Shown piece after piece: positions 1 through 11,355 of a stretch of DNA of 64,000 nt. Numbering within the stretch: position 1 is the stretch's first letter; each line of letters opens with the position of its first letter. The translations under genes were made by a program, and so were the position numbers. A model generated the notes under the pieces. It was given only the letters and a program-made list of their open reading frames with translations, was not told the DNA's origin and searched no databases. Source of the DNA: Euphorbia lathyris (lineage: Eukaryota; Streptophyta; Magnoliopsida; Malpighiales; Euphorbiaceae); contig NC_088910.1 in assembly GCF_963576675.1 (NCBI RefSeq), forward strand, positions 102,452,807-102,516,806, given 5' to 3'.

Positions 1-491
1 TATTTATTATTGATATTATTTTTTTTGGTAGAAATATTATTATTATTATTATTATTATAAGCTTATTAATGTCCAATATTATCATTAAATTATTTTAAAG
101 TCTAATATCATCATTATTGTTACGTTCGATTAAATTCGGTTAAGTTCGGTATCATTCAGTTAAGTTCAGTAGCATTCAGTTAAATTCAGTTCAGTTCAGT
201 ATTCAGTATCATTCAGTTCAGTTCAGTTCAGTTCAGTAGCATTCAGTTCAGTTCAGTTCAGTTCAGTTTCTCATCTCATAAGTAATTTCTCTCTCTACCG
301 CTTGTGTAATATTTATTCTAAATTGTTACTTAAATTCCATTTGTTACTCCACAAAGGCCGGTTAGGCCTGGAGAAAGGATTTTGGTGTTCTTCTCGGTTG
401 AACGGTTTAAGTTTGGTCCTACACAATTGATGAATAGGTCTACAACAATTACAATAATTACATTTTCTCAAATCACAACAATTATAATAAC
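1..491. repeat. AT-rich DNA with TTCAG pentanucleotide repeats
   Basis: The first 60 bases contain an ATT trinucleotide run. From about 127 to 275 the sequence is an irregular tandem array of TTCAG/TTCGG pentamers, interrupted by short AT spacers. No open frame with coding character is present. The 8 bases at 484-491 (ataataac) are the left target-site duplication of the hAT element that follows. Confidence 0.75.
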
Positions 492-1306
492 TAGGGGTGT
501 TCAAAAACCGAACCGGACTGAAATAACCGACCGAACCGATGAATTTCGGTTTTTCGGTTCGGTTTTTCGGTCTATTAGGTTCGGTTTCGGTTTTATTTTT
601 TCTAATATTTCGGTAATTTCGGTCGGTTCGGTTTTTGAACTAAAATTACCGAATTAACCGAACCGACCGAAACTAATTAATTTTAATTAGAAATTATGAT
701 AACTGTATTTTAAAATATAAAATAAGTCATGTAATACCTCTATTCATCAATCAGATATTTGGTAATTAAATTTATAATTTTTTAAAATAGTGTAATGGTT
801 ATTGTAGGAAATGGTTAATAATAAAATTTTATCATTTTTTTATGTTTTATTTTATGGGCAGATACTTATATTCTTTCAAAACTAAATAAGTTATAAAATT
901 AATGGTTAAACCTATATATTTTTTTTATATATATATAATCAACCTATATAATCTTTTGAAAGGCAGGCCCTATATATGTATTTTTTTTAATTAATAGTTA
1001 CTTAGAACCTATCAGATTAAATTAAGTTCATATAAGAGTGAGTTACACACAATTGTTTCACTCCAACACGAGCTAATTTAGTTTTCTGGTCAGAATGAAT
1101 TTCAATCTCAGATAAATAATTATTATTTTTATAAATAGTTTGAAAACCGAATAACCGAACTGAACCGACCGAATTATTCAGTTCAGTTCGGTTCGGTTAT
1201 TCATTATTATTTGGTTAGGTTCGGCTTTTATTTTTAAGGTTATTTGATTTTCGGTTATTTCGGTTCGGTTCGGTTATCAAATCGAACCGACCGATGAACA
1301 CCCCTA
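492..1306. mobile_element. Non-autonomous hAT-superfamily DNA transposon (MITE-like)
   Basis: The element starts TAGGGGTGTTCA and ends TGAACACCCCTA, a perfect 12-bp terminal inverted repeat. It is flanked by a perfect 8-bp direct repeat, ataataac, at 484-491 and 1307-1314. An 8-bp TSD with YAGGG-type ends is the hAT signature. Subterminal arrays of CGGTT/AACCG motifs (about 500-680 and 1140-1295) form long complementary arms; the centre is AT-rich. At 815 bp there is no transposase frame, so it would have moved only with help from another hAT element. The perfect TSD suggests a fairly recent insertion. Confidence 0.93.
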
Positions 1307-1314
1307 ATAATAAC

Positions 1315-2092
1315 TACACCTTCCCCAATCACAACCATTACAAATTAAATGATATATTTATACACATTGTATTTACTATATTTATAACTATCATGTGGCA
1401 CCAATTATTAAAACATAAAAAATTGTTGATAAATAAAGAAGATGATCAAGTCATGTATAGAAAAGTACATTTTCTCAATTAGAATATTATTATACATAGC
1501 TTCAAAAAAAAAGAATAAGATTATATATATTGAACATCTGAGTACTATTTGTAAACTACTTTGTATAATGTAAGCTTTTGTAATGCAGTCAGACTCATTA
1601 ATCATCATATATTATACATGAATCATAAAATATATGTACACTACTTTGTTTTAGATTTTCCTTTTAGATTTTCTATCAAATCTCCCAATTAATTAGCTGT
1701 AAGTACATTTATGTACACTTGAAGAGCCAAATAATAAGTGGATCCACAACTATAAATAAAATTCATTTTTTTTCTAATAAAAAGAAAAAGAATAATAGTA
1801 TAATGTTCTTTTTTTTTAATGTAGGAACTCCATTGATGTTTAATAATCAACTTAAGCAGTTCCTTCAACTACTTATACTCAAGTATTAGAGATATGTAAA
1901 GGGAAAAGCAAAAAAAAAAAAATGCAAATAACACATGTTGGTGTTTAAAAGCTTTTGTATGTATTTCCATGGATGCGGTGGAGTTATAAGGGCTCTTCCA
2001 TTTTTAACTAAGGAGTGAGGGTTCAACCCTTACCTTAAGCATGAAGCAATTTTAAATCCTTAAGACAGCTATTCCATCTATTTGAAGTGTCT
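1315..2092. other. AT-rich non-coding DNA
   Basis: Low-complexity AT-rich sequence with several poly-A and poly-T runs (for example 1910-1922). I see no coding frame longer than chance, no repeat ends and no RNA gene. The last five bases before 2098 form the TSD of the next element. Confidence 0.6.
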
Positions 2093-2097
2093 ACCAA

Positions 2098-3627
2098 TGA
2101 TAGGGGTGAAATCTACCTAACTCCTTAAGAGCAAGTGAACTCTATCGTATCAAGTAGTAAATGTTTCTAAAAACAGTATCGATCCCACAGAGACTAGTAT
2201 CTAATGCCTTACTCGTACTCAAATTCTATATTATCTAAGGATTGAATTAAGTGTTTTGAGATTGTAACTTTAACTACTAATAAAGCAATAAAACTAGCAA
2301 AGCAACTAAACAATGAATATATTTAATGAGTGAATGGATGACTAGGATTCAGGATCCCCGTGCTAACTCTTATGAATCGATAAACGAATAATGTGTGAAT
2401 TTAAAGGTTTAATTCGAGACGGTGATTCTCCATCAGAAAATAGTAACTCTGATCAACAAATTACTAAATCTACCTCAACATTATTAGGCCGATGCTAGGT
2501 TAGGCAAAATCCCTAATAGTGATTGAGGGCATTAGGTGCTATGAAAACCAAGGCTAAGTCGTAACCTAGACCACAAGGCCGCACTATCTGATTAGGGTAT
2601 AGGTAGAGTTAGGGTTTGCTTGGTTGAATTAATCGCTTGGTTAGGCTACACAATCCAACTCCTATACTAATCACTTGGTTAGGTTATTTAGTATAGACAA
2701 ATATTCCTAACTGAATCTCTGTTACTCCTGCATCACAACCTAGATGTTTTAATGATCATATTTGCTAAACACGGTTCACCGTCATCCTAGTCGGAGGTGT
2801 CTTAGCTCATGTCTGAGCTAATACACGGAGGCATAGTGGGATGGGGCGAATAAGGGCTTTTGTGTATCTAATTTAGATTAATTGATTCAAGAATAAGATG
2901 GAGGAAGATGGAACTTTAAACCAAATAAACTGAACTTCATTCATAAAAGATGAGAAATAATTCAATGTCAAGCTTGCTTTAACTAAATTAACAACGGAAT
3001 GGAAATAATAAATTAAACTAAAATATAAAGACGGAAAATAAAACTAAACTAAGACTAAGCTAAACTAAGAACTAGTCTAATTAATTATGGAGTGAAAACT
3101 GAATGGAAAACTGAACTTACTGATAATTACATAGCATAAGCCTCTATTTATAGTGCTCTTCTTCCTATTCCTAGTCTATCTAGGTTTTTTCCATCTTGGA
3201 TTTGGATTGAAGTGTTTCTTTTTTATTTGAAGTTGGATAATTGAAGTTGAGTTGGAGCAGGATTCGTAAGTCTACTCGCCGAGTAAGGGGCTTACTCACC
3301 GAGTAGATGATAAATTTCGAGCTTTCGTGGTTGACTTTTATCTCTAATTCATTGACTGGGCTTGATGACTGTCTGGTCTGGACGAGTTAATTAGCTCATC
3401 GAGTAGCTAATGTTACTCACCGAGTGTCAGGACCTACTCGCCGAGTAGAGAATCTTTTCAACCTTTGTTTTGCTCCATTTCTTCCTCAATTGTACCTGAA
3501 ACACCTCAAAGTGCACATCAAGTGTATAATGGAGAGAATATCACATAAACCATGGTAAATAGATAATAAATGCATGAAAATAGGGATTAAACTATGTCCT
3601 AAAACTCTATATAAAATGGCCCTAACA
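2098..3627 (-). mobile_element. Solo LTR of a Ty3/gypsy-type element
   Basis: A 1530-bp sequence runs from tgatagggg to gccctaaca on the plus strand, which is TG...CA on either strand. It is flanked by identical 5-bp repeats accaa at 2093-2097 and 3628-3632. There is no PBS, PPT or coding sequence, so it is a solo LTR left by recombination between the two LTRs of one element. Read on the minus strand it ends with the block CTGTGGGATCGATACT, then TTTACTACTTG and a CACTTGC motif, matching the 3' ends of the Athila LTRs in this window; this sets the orientation. Several CTCGCCGAGTA-type short palindromes occur at about 3275-3445. Confidence 0.88.
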
Positions 3628-3632
3628 ACCAA

Positions 3633-4290
3633 CTAGCGAATGGGGATTAGTCTAAATACGGATGTATTTTTTTCTTTAAAAAAATAGCGTTTACATATCA
3701 GTACAATGTCCACCAAAATACATCATCCCAAATTAAAACCATAAATCATATATGGTAGGCATTGGCATTTTTTTTTTACTAATTTGATAATTTATGAACC
3801 AAATTGAATTACGCAGCTGCAATTGGGGTGGTTGTGTTTATGTAATTGTTTTTTTAAAGATAAAAATGACACTAATTGGCATCATACTTTAGCGGTGTAA
3901 TTTAAAATACTATACGATATCATTTCAAAAAACAGCGAGGACATGTGGACTTGTGAGGAGCATTCCCTCAAAAGGAATAACTATTGATACACGTGTCCCA
4001 ATCAAAATGGCTAGAGCTCAAACGTACGCTTTTGTTCCCCATATGGAGGCTGCTAAAACTCCATGATGCAGAGACCTATTAAAATATAGATTACCCCTCC
4101 CAGCTTCTATAAATAGACATCTTAATGTCACAAGGTATACACAACTTTTTCATCACTCTAGTTTATACTAAAAGTTACTAAATCTCAGTATCTCTACTGA
4201 CTTAAGCATCATAGCAGGGACGTCGAACTTCGGTCCATCTTCTAACTGTTTAGTAGTCTCATTTCTAGTGTTAAAAGTGATGTATCAAGC
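3633..4290 (+). mobile_element. Decayed Tat-type LTR relic
   Basis: The stretch 4108-4218 has the same order of signals as the Tat LTR at 53068-53734: a TATA box (ctataaatag), then aaggtatacac, then ctgacttaagcatc. The outer ends are not recognisable, so limits are approximate, and 3633-4100 is AT-rich with nothing else identified. It is probably the LTR of a degraded plus-strand gypsy element. The match is by eye over short blocks. Confidence 0.35.
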
Positions 4291-5169
4291 TCACATTGGA
4301 GTTTCATGATATTAAGTGGTCCGATGAACATGGATCGAACAAAAGTGCAACATGACTCAGATGAGCAGTTTTGTTATCCAGTCTATCATTCAACTAGTTT
4401 TTGATATTCCTAGTTCTTCAACTCCTCCATTCAGGAATCAAAGTCTTATTGATATAGGCGACAAGCCATTGGAGCCTATACTTATCACTTTGTCATTAGA
4501 TAAAAAAATTTGAGGAATGGTTGGGATCCATTGACCATGAATAGCGCAGATTCATGGATGAAATCACTAAGAAACTTATATAGAATATATGTCCCATCCA
4601 AGATCCATGAATGTTCTCTGACTTGAACATGTCGTGCAAATGGAGTTTGTACGAACAGATCTCCAAGAGGTAAGGGAAGTTAACAAACATGTAGATAGGC
4701 ATGACTTCATTGCATGTTCCACCGAACATCATATCATTTGTACTTGCCATAAGATGAGATATCGGTCAGGAGAATCTCAATAGGTACGGATCAAAGGACA
4801 GGATATTCATTCATACGCGTAGAAAGCATCATCACAAACACCTCATAGGCATCCTCATCACCTTGATGAGTCTAGATCTCCTATGAAATGGAAAGGTCTT
4901 CATCATGATTCAATCGAATCTCACCCTCGAAATTATGAAGCCAATCATTATAAACCTTTGGGGCTAAGATCTGCTGATTGACGGGAACCCATAAGTGAGC
5001 CTCAGTAGGATGATCCCACATCCCTTAAAAAATAATGTGTATAACCTCATCCAAAGAGAACTTCAGAATGCAATGGTTGATGTCAGGTGCATACTAGAGA
5101 TTACAGATTTAGACAATGCCTTGAGGATTTAAGTAACCTATGTTGAAGGATTATAATGGTATATGACTG
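4291..5169. other. Unclassified degenerate sequence, possible gypsy relic
   Basis: Balanced base composition and several short frames suggest former coding DNA, but none is long, and I recognise no domain on either strand. It lies between a Tat-like LTR relic and the 3' end of a minus-strand gag, so it is most likely degraded gag/pol or untranslated sequence of one of them. Confidence 0.3.
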
Positions 5170-5716
5170 ACCCTACTGTTCATGTGAAGACTCTTTTCTA
5201 CCACATTGAAAGAGTATTTCTACCTCCTTATTGAAGTGGTGGAATTCCTATGTTGAATGCCCTTATTTCCTGTGGAATATGTAAAATTTGTCTTTCGGAG
5301 CAACCCCTCTTACCTTTCGAGGAGTATCAGTATTCTGTTTGGTATGTTGGGCTCTTTAACTTGTACTTTAGGCTTCTCGAGGTGGTGCCTCAATGTAATG
5401 GTAGCTTTTAGATATATGTATAGCTCTTATTTTTTAGTTCCCATACTTCCTATTCTCGTCCAAATGTGTCATCACCTTCGATAAGAACCCTGCTTTTGCT
5501 TTTATGCTTGCTAGTGTCCTTCCTATCCTCCATATTCTCTTTCTTTTCTTTAGGCTGTGATTCTTTCCGAGTTTTGTCCTTATCGCTTTCAACATAGTCT
5601 GCATGGTGTTTACTATTTTCATACCTAACAAAGCTTTGGTATATAGCCATTAATTCTTCGAAGTTGCGAGGAGGGTCGGTGTAGCATTTATATCATAGGG
5701 GCTCGTAGTTGGTGCC
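5170..5716 (-). pseudogene. 3' part of a decayed Ty3/gypsy gag (minus strand)
   Basis: Read on the minus strand from 5716 downward, the frame encodes the end of a gag capsid domain (a YTDPPRNFEELMAIYQSF stretch near 5640-5700), then a Lys/Glu-rich linker, then a degenerate zinc-knuckle-like stretch (FH...GHST...) near 5230-5290. Stops and frame changes break it. The 5' part of the same gag is found at 29702-30781 in the same orientation, so the two were contiguous before an LTR entered at this point. Assignment to gag is family knowledge; the joining is inference from orientation and matching domain order. Confidence 0.6.
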
Positions 5717-6825
5717 TGATGCACCCCCAGGCGGTCTCTCGAGAAGCTCACTAAGGGATAAGTGTACCCCGTTGTTATCAAATAATAAATCTGGACAAGT
5801 CCAGTTATCGAATCCACAGGATTTACCCTGCAAGTACCAAACTACTAGGCTTCTAATGTTATCTAGGCTATGGGGGGGGGGGGGGGGGGGTTTGAGATTG
5901 ATGGTTTTAAGTTAAACTACTCCTAATTAGATTAAAGCTACTCCTAATTAATTTAAATCTACTCCTAAGTGATCTTTAGCAAGGTAAATTAACCTGGAAT
6001 GAGATGGGGTGAAACGATAATATCAATTCCAATCCTATTTTAACATTCAATTGTTAACCTAATCCGAGTCACTTATGCCTAAGGCGATTAACCCTACATA
6101 TCCTTATATGGTTCCTAGCGCGTGATTCCCTTGTAAGGCCGAAACTAGCTCTGTGGCTCAGAAATTTGGGTTTAATTTTCCATAAGGTTGTCAATCTTAT
6201 AGGCTCTGACATAGTCAGATTCAACTCGCAATATGTGCCTAGACGATATTTGGATATATGAATAAGTTAACCCAAAAAGGAAAAGTATAAGCAGAAAAGC
6301 GATAACAATCAATTGAATAAAACAAAACTTAGATTAACATTAAAGATGAAGAATTGTTTGCCACGAGGATACAGTTAGCCTAGGATTCATAGAATGGATC
6401 AGAGGCAAACAGATATAAAAGAGAAAGCAATCCCTTTCAGGGAACCTATCGACCAGTGCAGACGTCTTCCTAGGACTTCAAGGATGGAAGCCTTGAATAA
6501 TCCTCTTGGAGCACGGAGGTTGGTGTTCTTCAATGGCAGTCGGAGGAAGGAGGAGGATTCTTCAAGGTAGGGTTAGGGTTTTTTACAAAAACTAAAGATA
6601 TTGAATACAATGATAGAATGTTCTATTTTTAATTGTAGTTTTGTCCCTAAACCTAGTCTAACTTGTTTCCCAATGCAGGTGGAAGAGCAGGGGCAAAAAC
6701 ATGAAGACGTGGGGCCGGGAATCAGCTAAAATGCTGATTCTCGCAGGCCAAATCATCGAGTTGGCTCTTGGCAGCCAGCTCACCGAGCTGGCCTGTAGAG
6801 GCCAGTTCGACGGGCTGGTGATGCA
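5717..6825 (-). mobile_element. Solo LTR B, left piece (interrupted by a Sirevirus)
   Basis: This piece starts tgatgc; the matching end gcatca is at 29696-29701. Together with 29274-29701 it makes an LTR of about 1.53 kb. On the minus strand its last 160 bases contain the CTGTGGATTCGATA, TTATTATTTG and GTACACTT blocks shared with the other Athila-like LTRs here. The two flanks are halves of one gag, so it is a solo LTR inserted in gag. A clean TSD is not visible (gtgcc against gggtg), so the insertion model is less certain than for the other LTRs. A run of 19 G lies at 5872-5890. Confidence 0.6.
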
Positions 6826-8163
6826 TGTTGGTCCCGTGTAACGTGACAAAGTTAGTTCCAAGGGGGGTTAGGAACTATTTAAAAATTTTCACGTAAGGCT
6901 GACTTATATTTTTATCAAAGACTTTTGCTAAGTCTTTTAGCACAGCGATACTGAGTAAGATTGGAGGCAGGCTTAGTCAACTGCTGACTAAAACTGCTTC
7001 TATCGTGAGTCAGTAGATAGCACTTAAGTCTATTCCTGAACTCAGCTCTTAGATCACTTAACTATGCGTATGTTCTTTTTAGCGTTTTACTAGGCAGTAC
7101 ACAGCAAGCAATATATAAAGGAGTAAAGGGTTAGAAATATGTTACTCAGCAGACTTATCCTGGTTCGGCCTCCTTGCCTACGTCCAGTCCCCGAAATCCT
7201 TCCGAGCTTTTAGAATCCACTACTGAGCTCTTTAAAGGTAGAGTCCAAACTGTTTACAATGGCTACTGAGTATACAAGAGTATCTTCCTCTATTCTTCTA
7301 CTCAATACTATATCTACTGCTGAGTGTTATAACCGAGAAACTCAGCTTCTCCTTTCTAATCTCTAAAAATGATAAAGTGTTTGTTCTAACAAAATGAAGA
7401 ACATTTTAGATGAATGAATCACTCTAGACTTTTACACAAAAATAGGAATTGGTGTCAGAATTTGCTTTGCTTTTCAAGACAGAACTTCGAATTGGTATTT
7501 GGTCAGCATTTCGACTTGATGAAGATCTGCATCAAATGAAGCATTTGAGAGGCCTATTTATAGTGACATCTGAGGCACTGGTCATTTCGAATTTCGAAAT
7601 AACCGTTGGAGGGAAACGGCTTCCTGTCGTTTTCACTCGGTCAGTGCTCAACGTCTTCAACCAATAAGAACGTTGCATCTTCTATCTTCGGCAGGGATCA
7701 GTTGCTTTTGCTCAGGCTGGTCGAAGTGTCTCCACATTTTAGGAAAAGTCTTCCAGACAACTTTTTATTCCATCTAAACATTTCCTTAAGTGGAAATACT
7801 TTGCCTCCAAGTTGTTCAGGCCAACTCCTGACCTGACTTCCTTGTCTCATGACTTAGCAGCTTCGTCTTCAAGCAATTGAGAAGGCTTCTCGATCCTTTT
7901 CCCTACTGGGCTCTGTTTTGTTTTGCTGGGCCGTGTGGCTTTCAACTATTGACTTGGGCTTGACTTTCTCTTGTGGGCTTTTGGGGCTTAAACTTTTAAT
8001 GTCTTGATTCTTATAAATCAATTAACTCAACATTGAACAAACACATTAGTATTAATAAATCAAAGCATTTAAATTTAATGTGTTGGAATATTTTATCATG
8101 GGAAATTAACTATACTTTAAATAATTTTGTCAAATCAAAATCATATGGAAAGGTGTTTCAACA
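6826..8163 (-). repeat. Sirevirus 3' LTR
   Basis: A 1338-bp LTR, in minus orientation TGTTGAAAC...GGGACCAACA. A TATA box (CTATAAATAGGC on the minus strand) lies at about 7552-7563. It differs from the 5' LTR at 27936-29273 at scattered sites, a few per cent by eye. Plus-strand short ORFs inside it are not genes. Confidence 0.92.
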
Positions 8164-8270
8164 AACTCCCCCATTTTGATGTTGGCAAAAATATTCAATT
8201 AGGAACTCAGTGTTGAGCTCCCCCATGATAGTTAACCATTTCTAAACTTCTGAAAATTCTCCCCCATAAG
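8164..8270 (-). promoter_or_regulatory. Three polypurine-tract-like motifs upstream of the 3' LTR
   Basis: On the minus strand the sequence AATGGGGGAGTT abuts the 3' LTR (8164-8175). Two further copies, ATGGGGGAGCTC and TATGGGGGAGAAT, lie at 8215-8229 and 8256-8270. The PPT primes plus-strand DNA synthesis. Multiple PPT copies before the 3' LTR are a described hallmark of Sireviruses. Confidence 0.8.
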
Positions 8271-8722
8271 GGTTGAACCACTGACTTAGTTTTACTTTAA
8301 ACAGTTCAAGGTTTAATCAAGTAAGTCTAAGGTCAGAGTCAGAAGTAGGTCAGTACTTAGAACATTTTATCTTTACTCAGTTTTGATACTTGTTGAATGA
8401 AAGGTGAAGTTCAGTTATCAGAGTAGAAGTGAACTGAGTAAATTAGTGGATGCTGAGTAGTGTTATTCAGTGGCCAATACTTGTATAGTTTTTATGTTCA
8501 TAAGTTTAATAAATTTTGTTCAATAAGTTTTTAAGAATGTAGACATTTGAGAATGGTTAGCAAGAGTTCAACACAGCAGATAGAGAAAATAAATGAAGAC
8601 AGTATTATAATTAACTCAAGTTATGTGAAAAGATACATTCTTATATATAGTCAGAGCAACAAGATAACACATCAGCAACAAAAACTATCAATCACAAGAA
8701 CAAGCAAGTAAGAAAAATCTAT
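8271..8722 (-). other. Sirevirus 3' untranslated region
   Basis: About 450 bases between the end of the extra ORF and the PPT cluster. It is AT-rich with many CTCAGT/ACTGAG motifs and shows no open frame of note. Confidence 0.6.
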
Positions 8723-11355
8723 CTATCTTATATTGACTTGGACTTGTTTGGATTTTCTAGGTTGCTGACCTTGTTGCTGAGTTTCAGAGTTTAGGGCAGC
8801 AGAAGTAGATAAGGGTTGTTTCTGTTGAGTTCCTTCTGCAATTTGCTTATCTTTATTTTTCTCCCCCTTTTTGCCAGCATCACTGCGTTGAGGGGTGGAA
8901 GCATAGAATTGCCCCGTTTGAACAGCACGAGTCAGTCGAGAGGAAAACTGTTGAAGTTGACTCGTACTATCTTTAAGACCATTGAATACTTGCAGGCCAG
9001 TTTCCATTACGCTGAGTATGAACTCAAGTGCCTTACCCAGCCAAGTGATAGTGTCAGTCATTTTGGCATAGGATTGGTGATGCATCTGTAGCATTGAAGT
9101 GTCATATATATGGCACTGCGAAGTGTGATGCTTGACATGTTCATAGGTAGATTTAGCATATCGAAAGATGTCATTGGTCTTGGCCTGCTCAGTTTCCATC
9201 TCTTCCCTATTGAGACTAAGTAATCACATAGCCTCACCGTCTTGCTCAATAGTGCACTGTGAAAAGGAAGAGACTAATTCTTGAGCTTTGATAAGCTCAG
9301 TGTTCAGCTGCTGATAGTGCTGAGAAGTTTCAACAGAAGTGGCGACTGTTGAGTGCACAGCTGCAATGGCATTCAATTTGCCTTTGATTGAGTCCATATG
9401 ATGAACCATGTGCAGGTGAAGGTCAGCCATCTTTACAAGAACTTCCTGCTTAGGTTGCTGAGAGACCAGTGAGGTCAATACATTCATCAGCTCTTTAAGA
9501 CCTTTAAGTTCGGTCAGAAGTTGCATGATGTTTGTTAGTTGAGTTGGCTCAGCAGAAGAGGATTCAGCAGCACTGGCTCGAGACTGATTGATGTCATTGA
9601 TAAGAGTAGAGGCTGAAAGAAGGATTCTTCTCCCAGATTCAGTGGCATCCAAAAATCTCAAAGGATCCACTTCATCAACATGCAGTGGAGTCTCAAGAGC
9701 CTGGTCCTTGTCAATAGCAGATATTGGAATTTGAGGTTGCTGGACAGGAGTTGTATTATTGATGCGCGCTTGATCAGGATTTGAAATTTGAACAGCAGGA
9801 GCGGCATTATCAGTGGTGGTACAGTCAGCGGCAGCTGACTCATTTACTAACTGCTCCGAGTTTGGAGTTGATTGATCAGTAGTAGTATCCACGTGCTCAG
9901 TGTCAACCTGGAGCTGAGCATATACTTGTGGTTGTATCTGCTCAAGGTTATCTTGAACATGTGTTTCTTTATTTGCATGCTCGATGATTTGAGTAGCAGA
10001 AGCATCAATCACTTGCTTAGTAGAGGATTCTTTTACAGCAGCGGTGTCGGCAGATGGATGGCCCAAGTTGGGTTCAGATATGGCATGTTCCTGATAGCCA
10101 GAAACAGAGGCTTATTTTTCTGTGACTTGTTGTTGAGTCAGTTCAGGTGGACTTGTGCAAAAGGTGAAGTCTAGGTTCGTGAGGTCAACAATAGGGTCTC
10201 GAGTAGGATAGTCATCCAGTATGTTTAAGACAGTAGGTCTGGATGACTTCCGTTTGTACCTCTTTTCCTTGCTTCCCCGATGATGCTTGGATTTCTTGGA
10301 GGGGACAGCATGGATAGGTTCAGTGGCAGGAAGGAAAGTGTCCAGCTGAATGTGTTCAGGTAGATCAGTATGCTCCTCAGCAACTATCTCAGCTTCCTTT
10401 TCAGGAGTCTGAACTCCTCCTTCTTCAGCATACTCTCCAGAATCTGAGTCTTTCTGCTCACGGGCTCGTATTCCTGCATCTTTAATTTGCTCCTCAGTAG
10501 TTATTGGATTTTCAGGTTGTTCAGTGGTGGAGGGAATAGAAGAGGCAGCTGGAATTTCTGGTTGATCAGTAGAGGCAGAAAATCCTCGTGCCTGGACAAA
10601 GAAGGCACCTTTGGGAACTGCAAAATCCAGGGGTGTTGCATCCTGCATTCTGATCTTAAAGACGATCCTCTTTCTCAGTGGTTCCTCATCCACTTCATCA
10701 ACCTCAGCTGTGTCAGGGGCTGCTCTCTTTTATGGCAACTCAGTAGAAGAGACCCTGATTTTATTTCCCACTGACTTGGGTACTGACATTGTAGGCTCAG
10801 CAGCCTTTCTCTTCGTGCCCTTGCTGGGCAGGTCAGTCTTAGCATTCTGGGTAGCCTTACCCTTTTTAGTTTTAGGCTTGAAGGGTAAACTGTGTGTTAG
10901 CCCATTTAGAATCACCGAAGTGATTTCAGTCCCTGTTTCACTTTTCTCCTTAGCGAAGTTGACCTTATGATCCTTGAGGATGGCAGTGATAAGGGATCCC
11001 ATCCTGAGTATCCTAGTGCTTCTTTGAAATGCCCCGATTAAGAAGACGGACATGTTTAGCGACTTGTTCTCTAGAATATGCCATATGAAACACTGCTTGA
11101 AGTTCGATGCTGACATGGTTGAGTTGGTTTTAGGGAAGAGGAAGTTGGTCAGCATATAGTGAACTTGACGTTGAGGCTGAGTAAGGGAAGTGGTTGAAAC
11201 TTCTCCTACAAAGCCTTTGGGCCTACAGTATTCAGTGTCAAACTTGATGTATTTCACATCATTCACTTTCCTCATCTTTTTCCCCTTTTTCTTCAGTTTC
11301 AGCAGTGTGGCGAGGTATGTTGGGGTAATGATGATCTTGGTGCCTTTTACAGTGG
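8723..11355 (-). pseudogene. Sirevirus extra ORF (env position), main part
   Basis: One reading frame spans 11355 down to 8723 on the minus strand (about 878 codons), interrupted only by in-frame stops near 10728, 10109 and 9221. All four open segments are in the same phase. The first ~120 residues continue a domain begun at 23043-23262, across the nested Athila; it resembles the plant retrotransposon domain listed as putative plant transposon protein. A Lys-rich segment (about 10730-10960) and long Gln/Ser/Glu-rich, helix-prone stretches (9224-10066 and 8723-9199) follow. No clear signal peptide or membrane segment is seen. Function is unknown; calling it env-like refers to position only. 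The apparent ATG at 11365 belongs to the inserted LTR and is not the true start. Confidence 0.75.

Noticed and set aside
382..657. 91-residue plus-strand ORF
   Set aside because: It overlaps the left arm of the hAT element and is made of CGGTT repeats; low-complexity translation with no coding character.
2010..2060. tRNA-like gggttcaaccc sequence
   Set aside because: No cloverleaf arms or anticodon stem could be built around it.
6826..8163. Possible two-copy host gene duplicated at 27.9-29.3 kb
   Set aside because: The repeat has TG...CA ends, PBS and PPT neighbours and a TATA box; it is the LTR pair of one element.
8816..9091. Plus-strand ORFs over 8.8-11.4 kb
   Set aside because: These lie antisense to the in-frame Sirevirus extra ORF and show no domain; shadows of the minus-strand frame.
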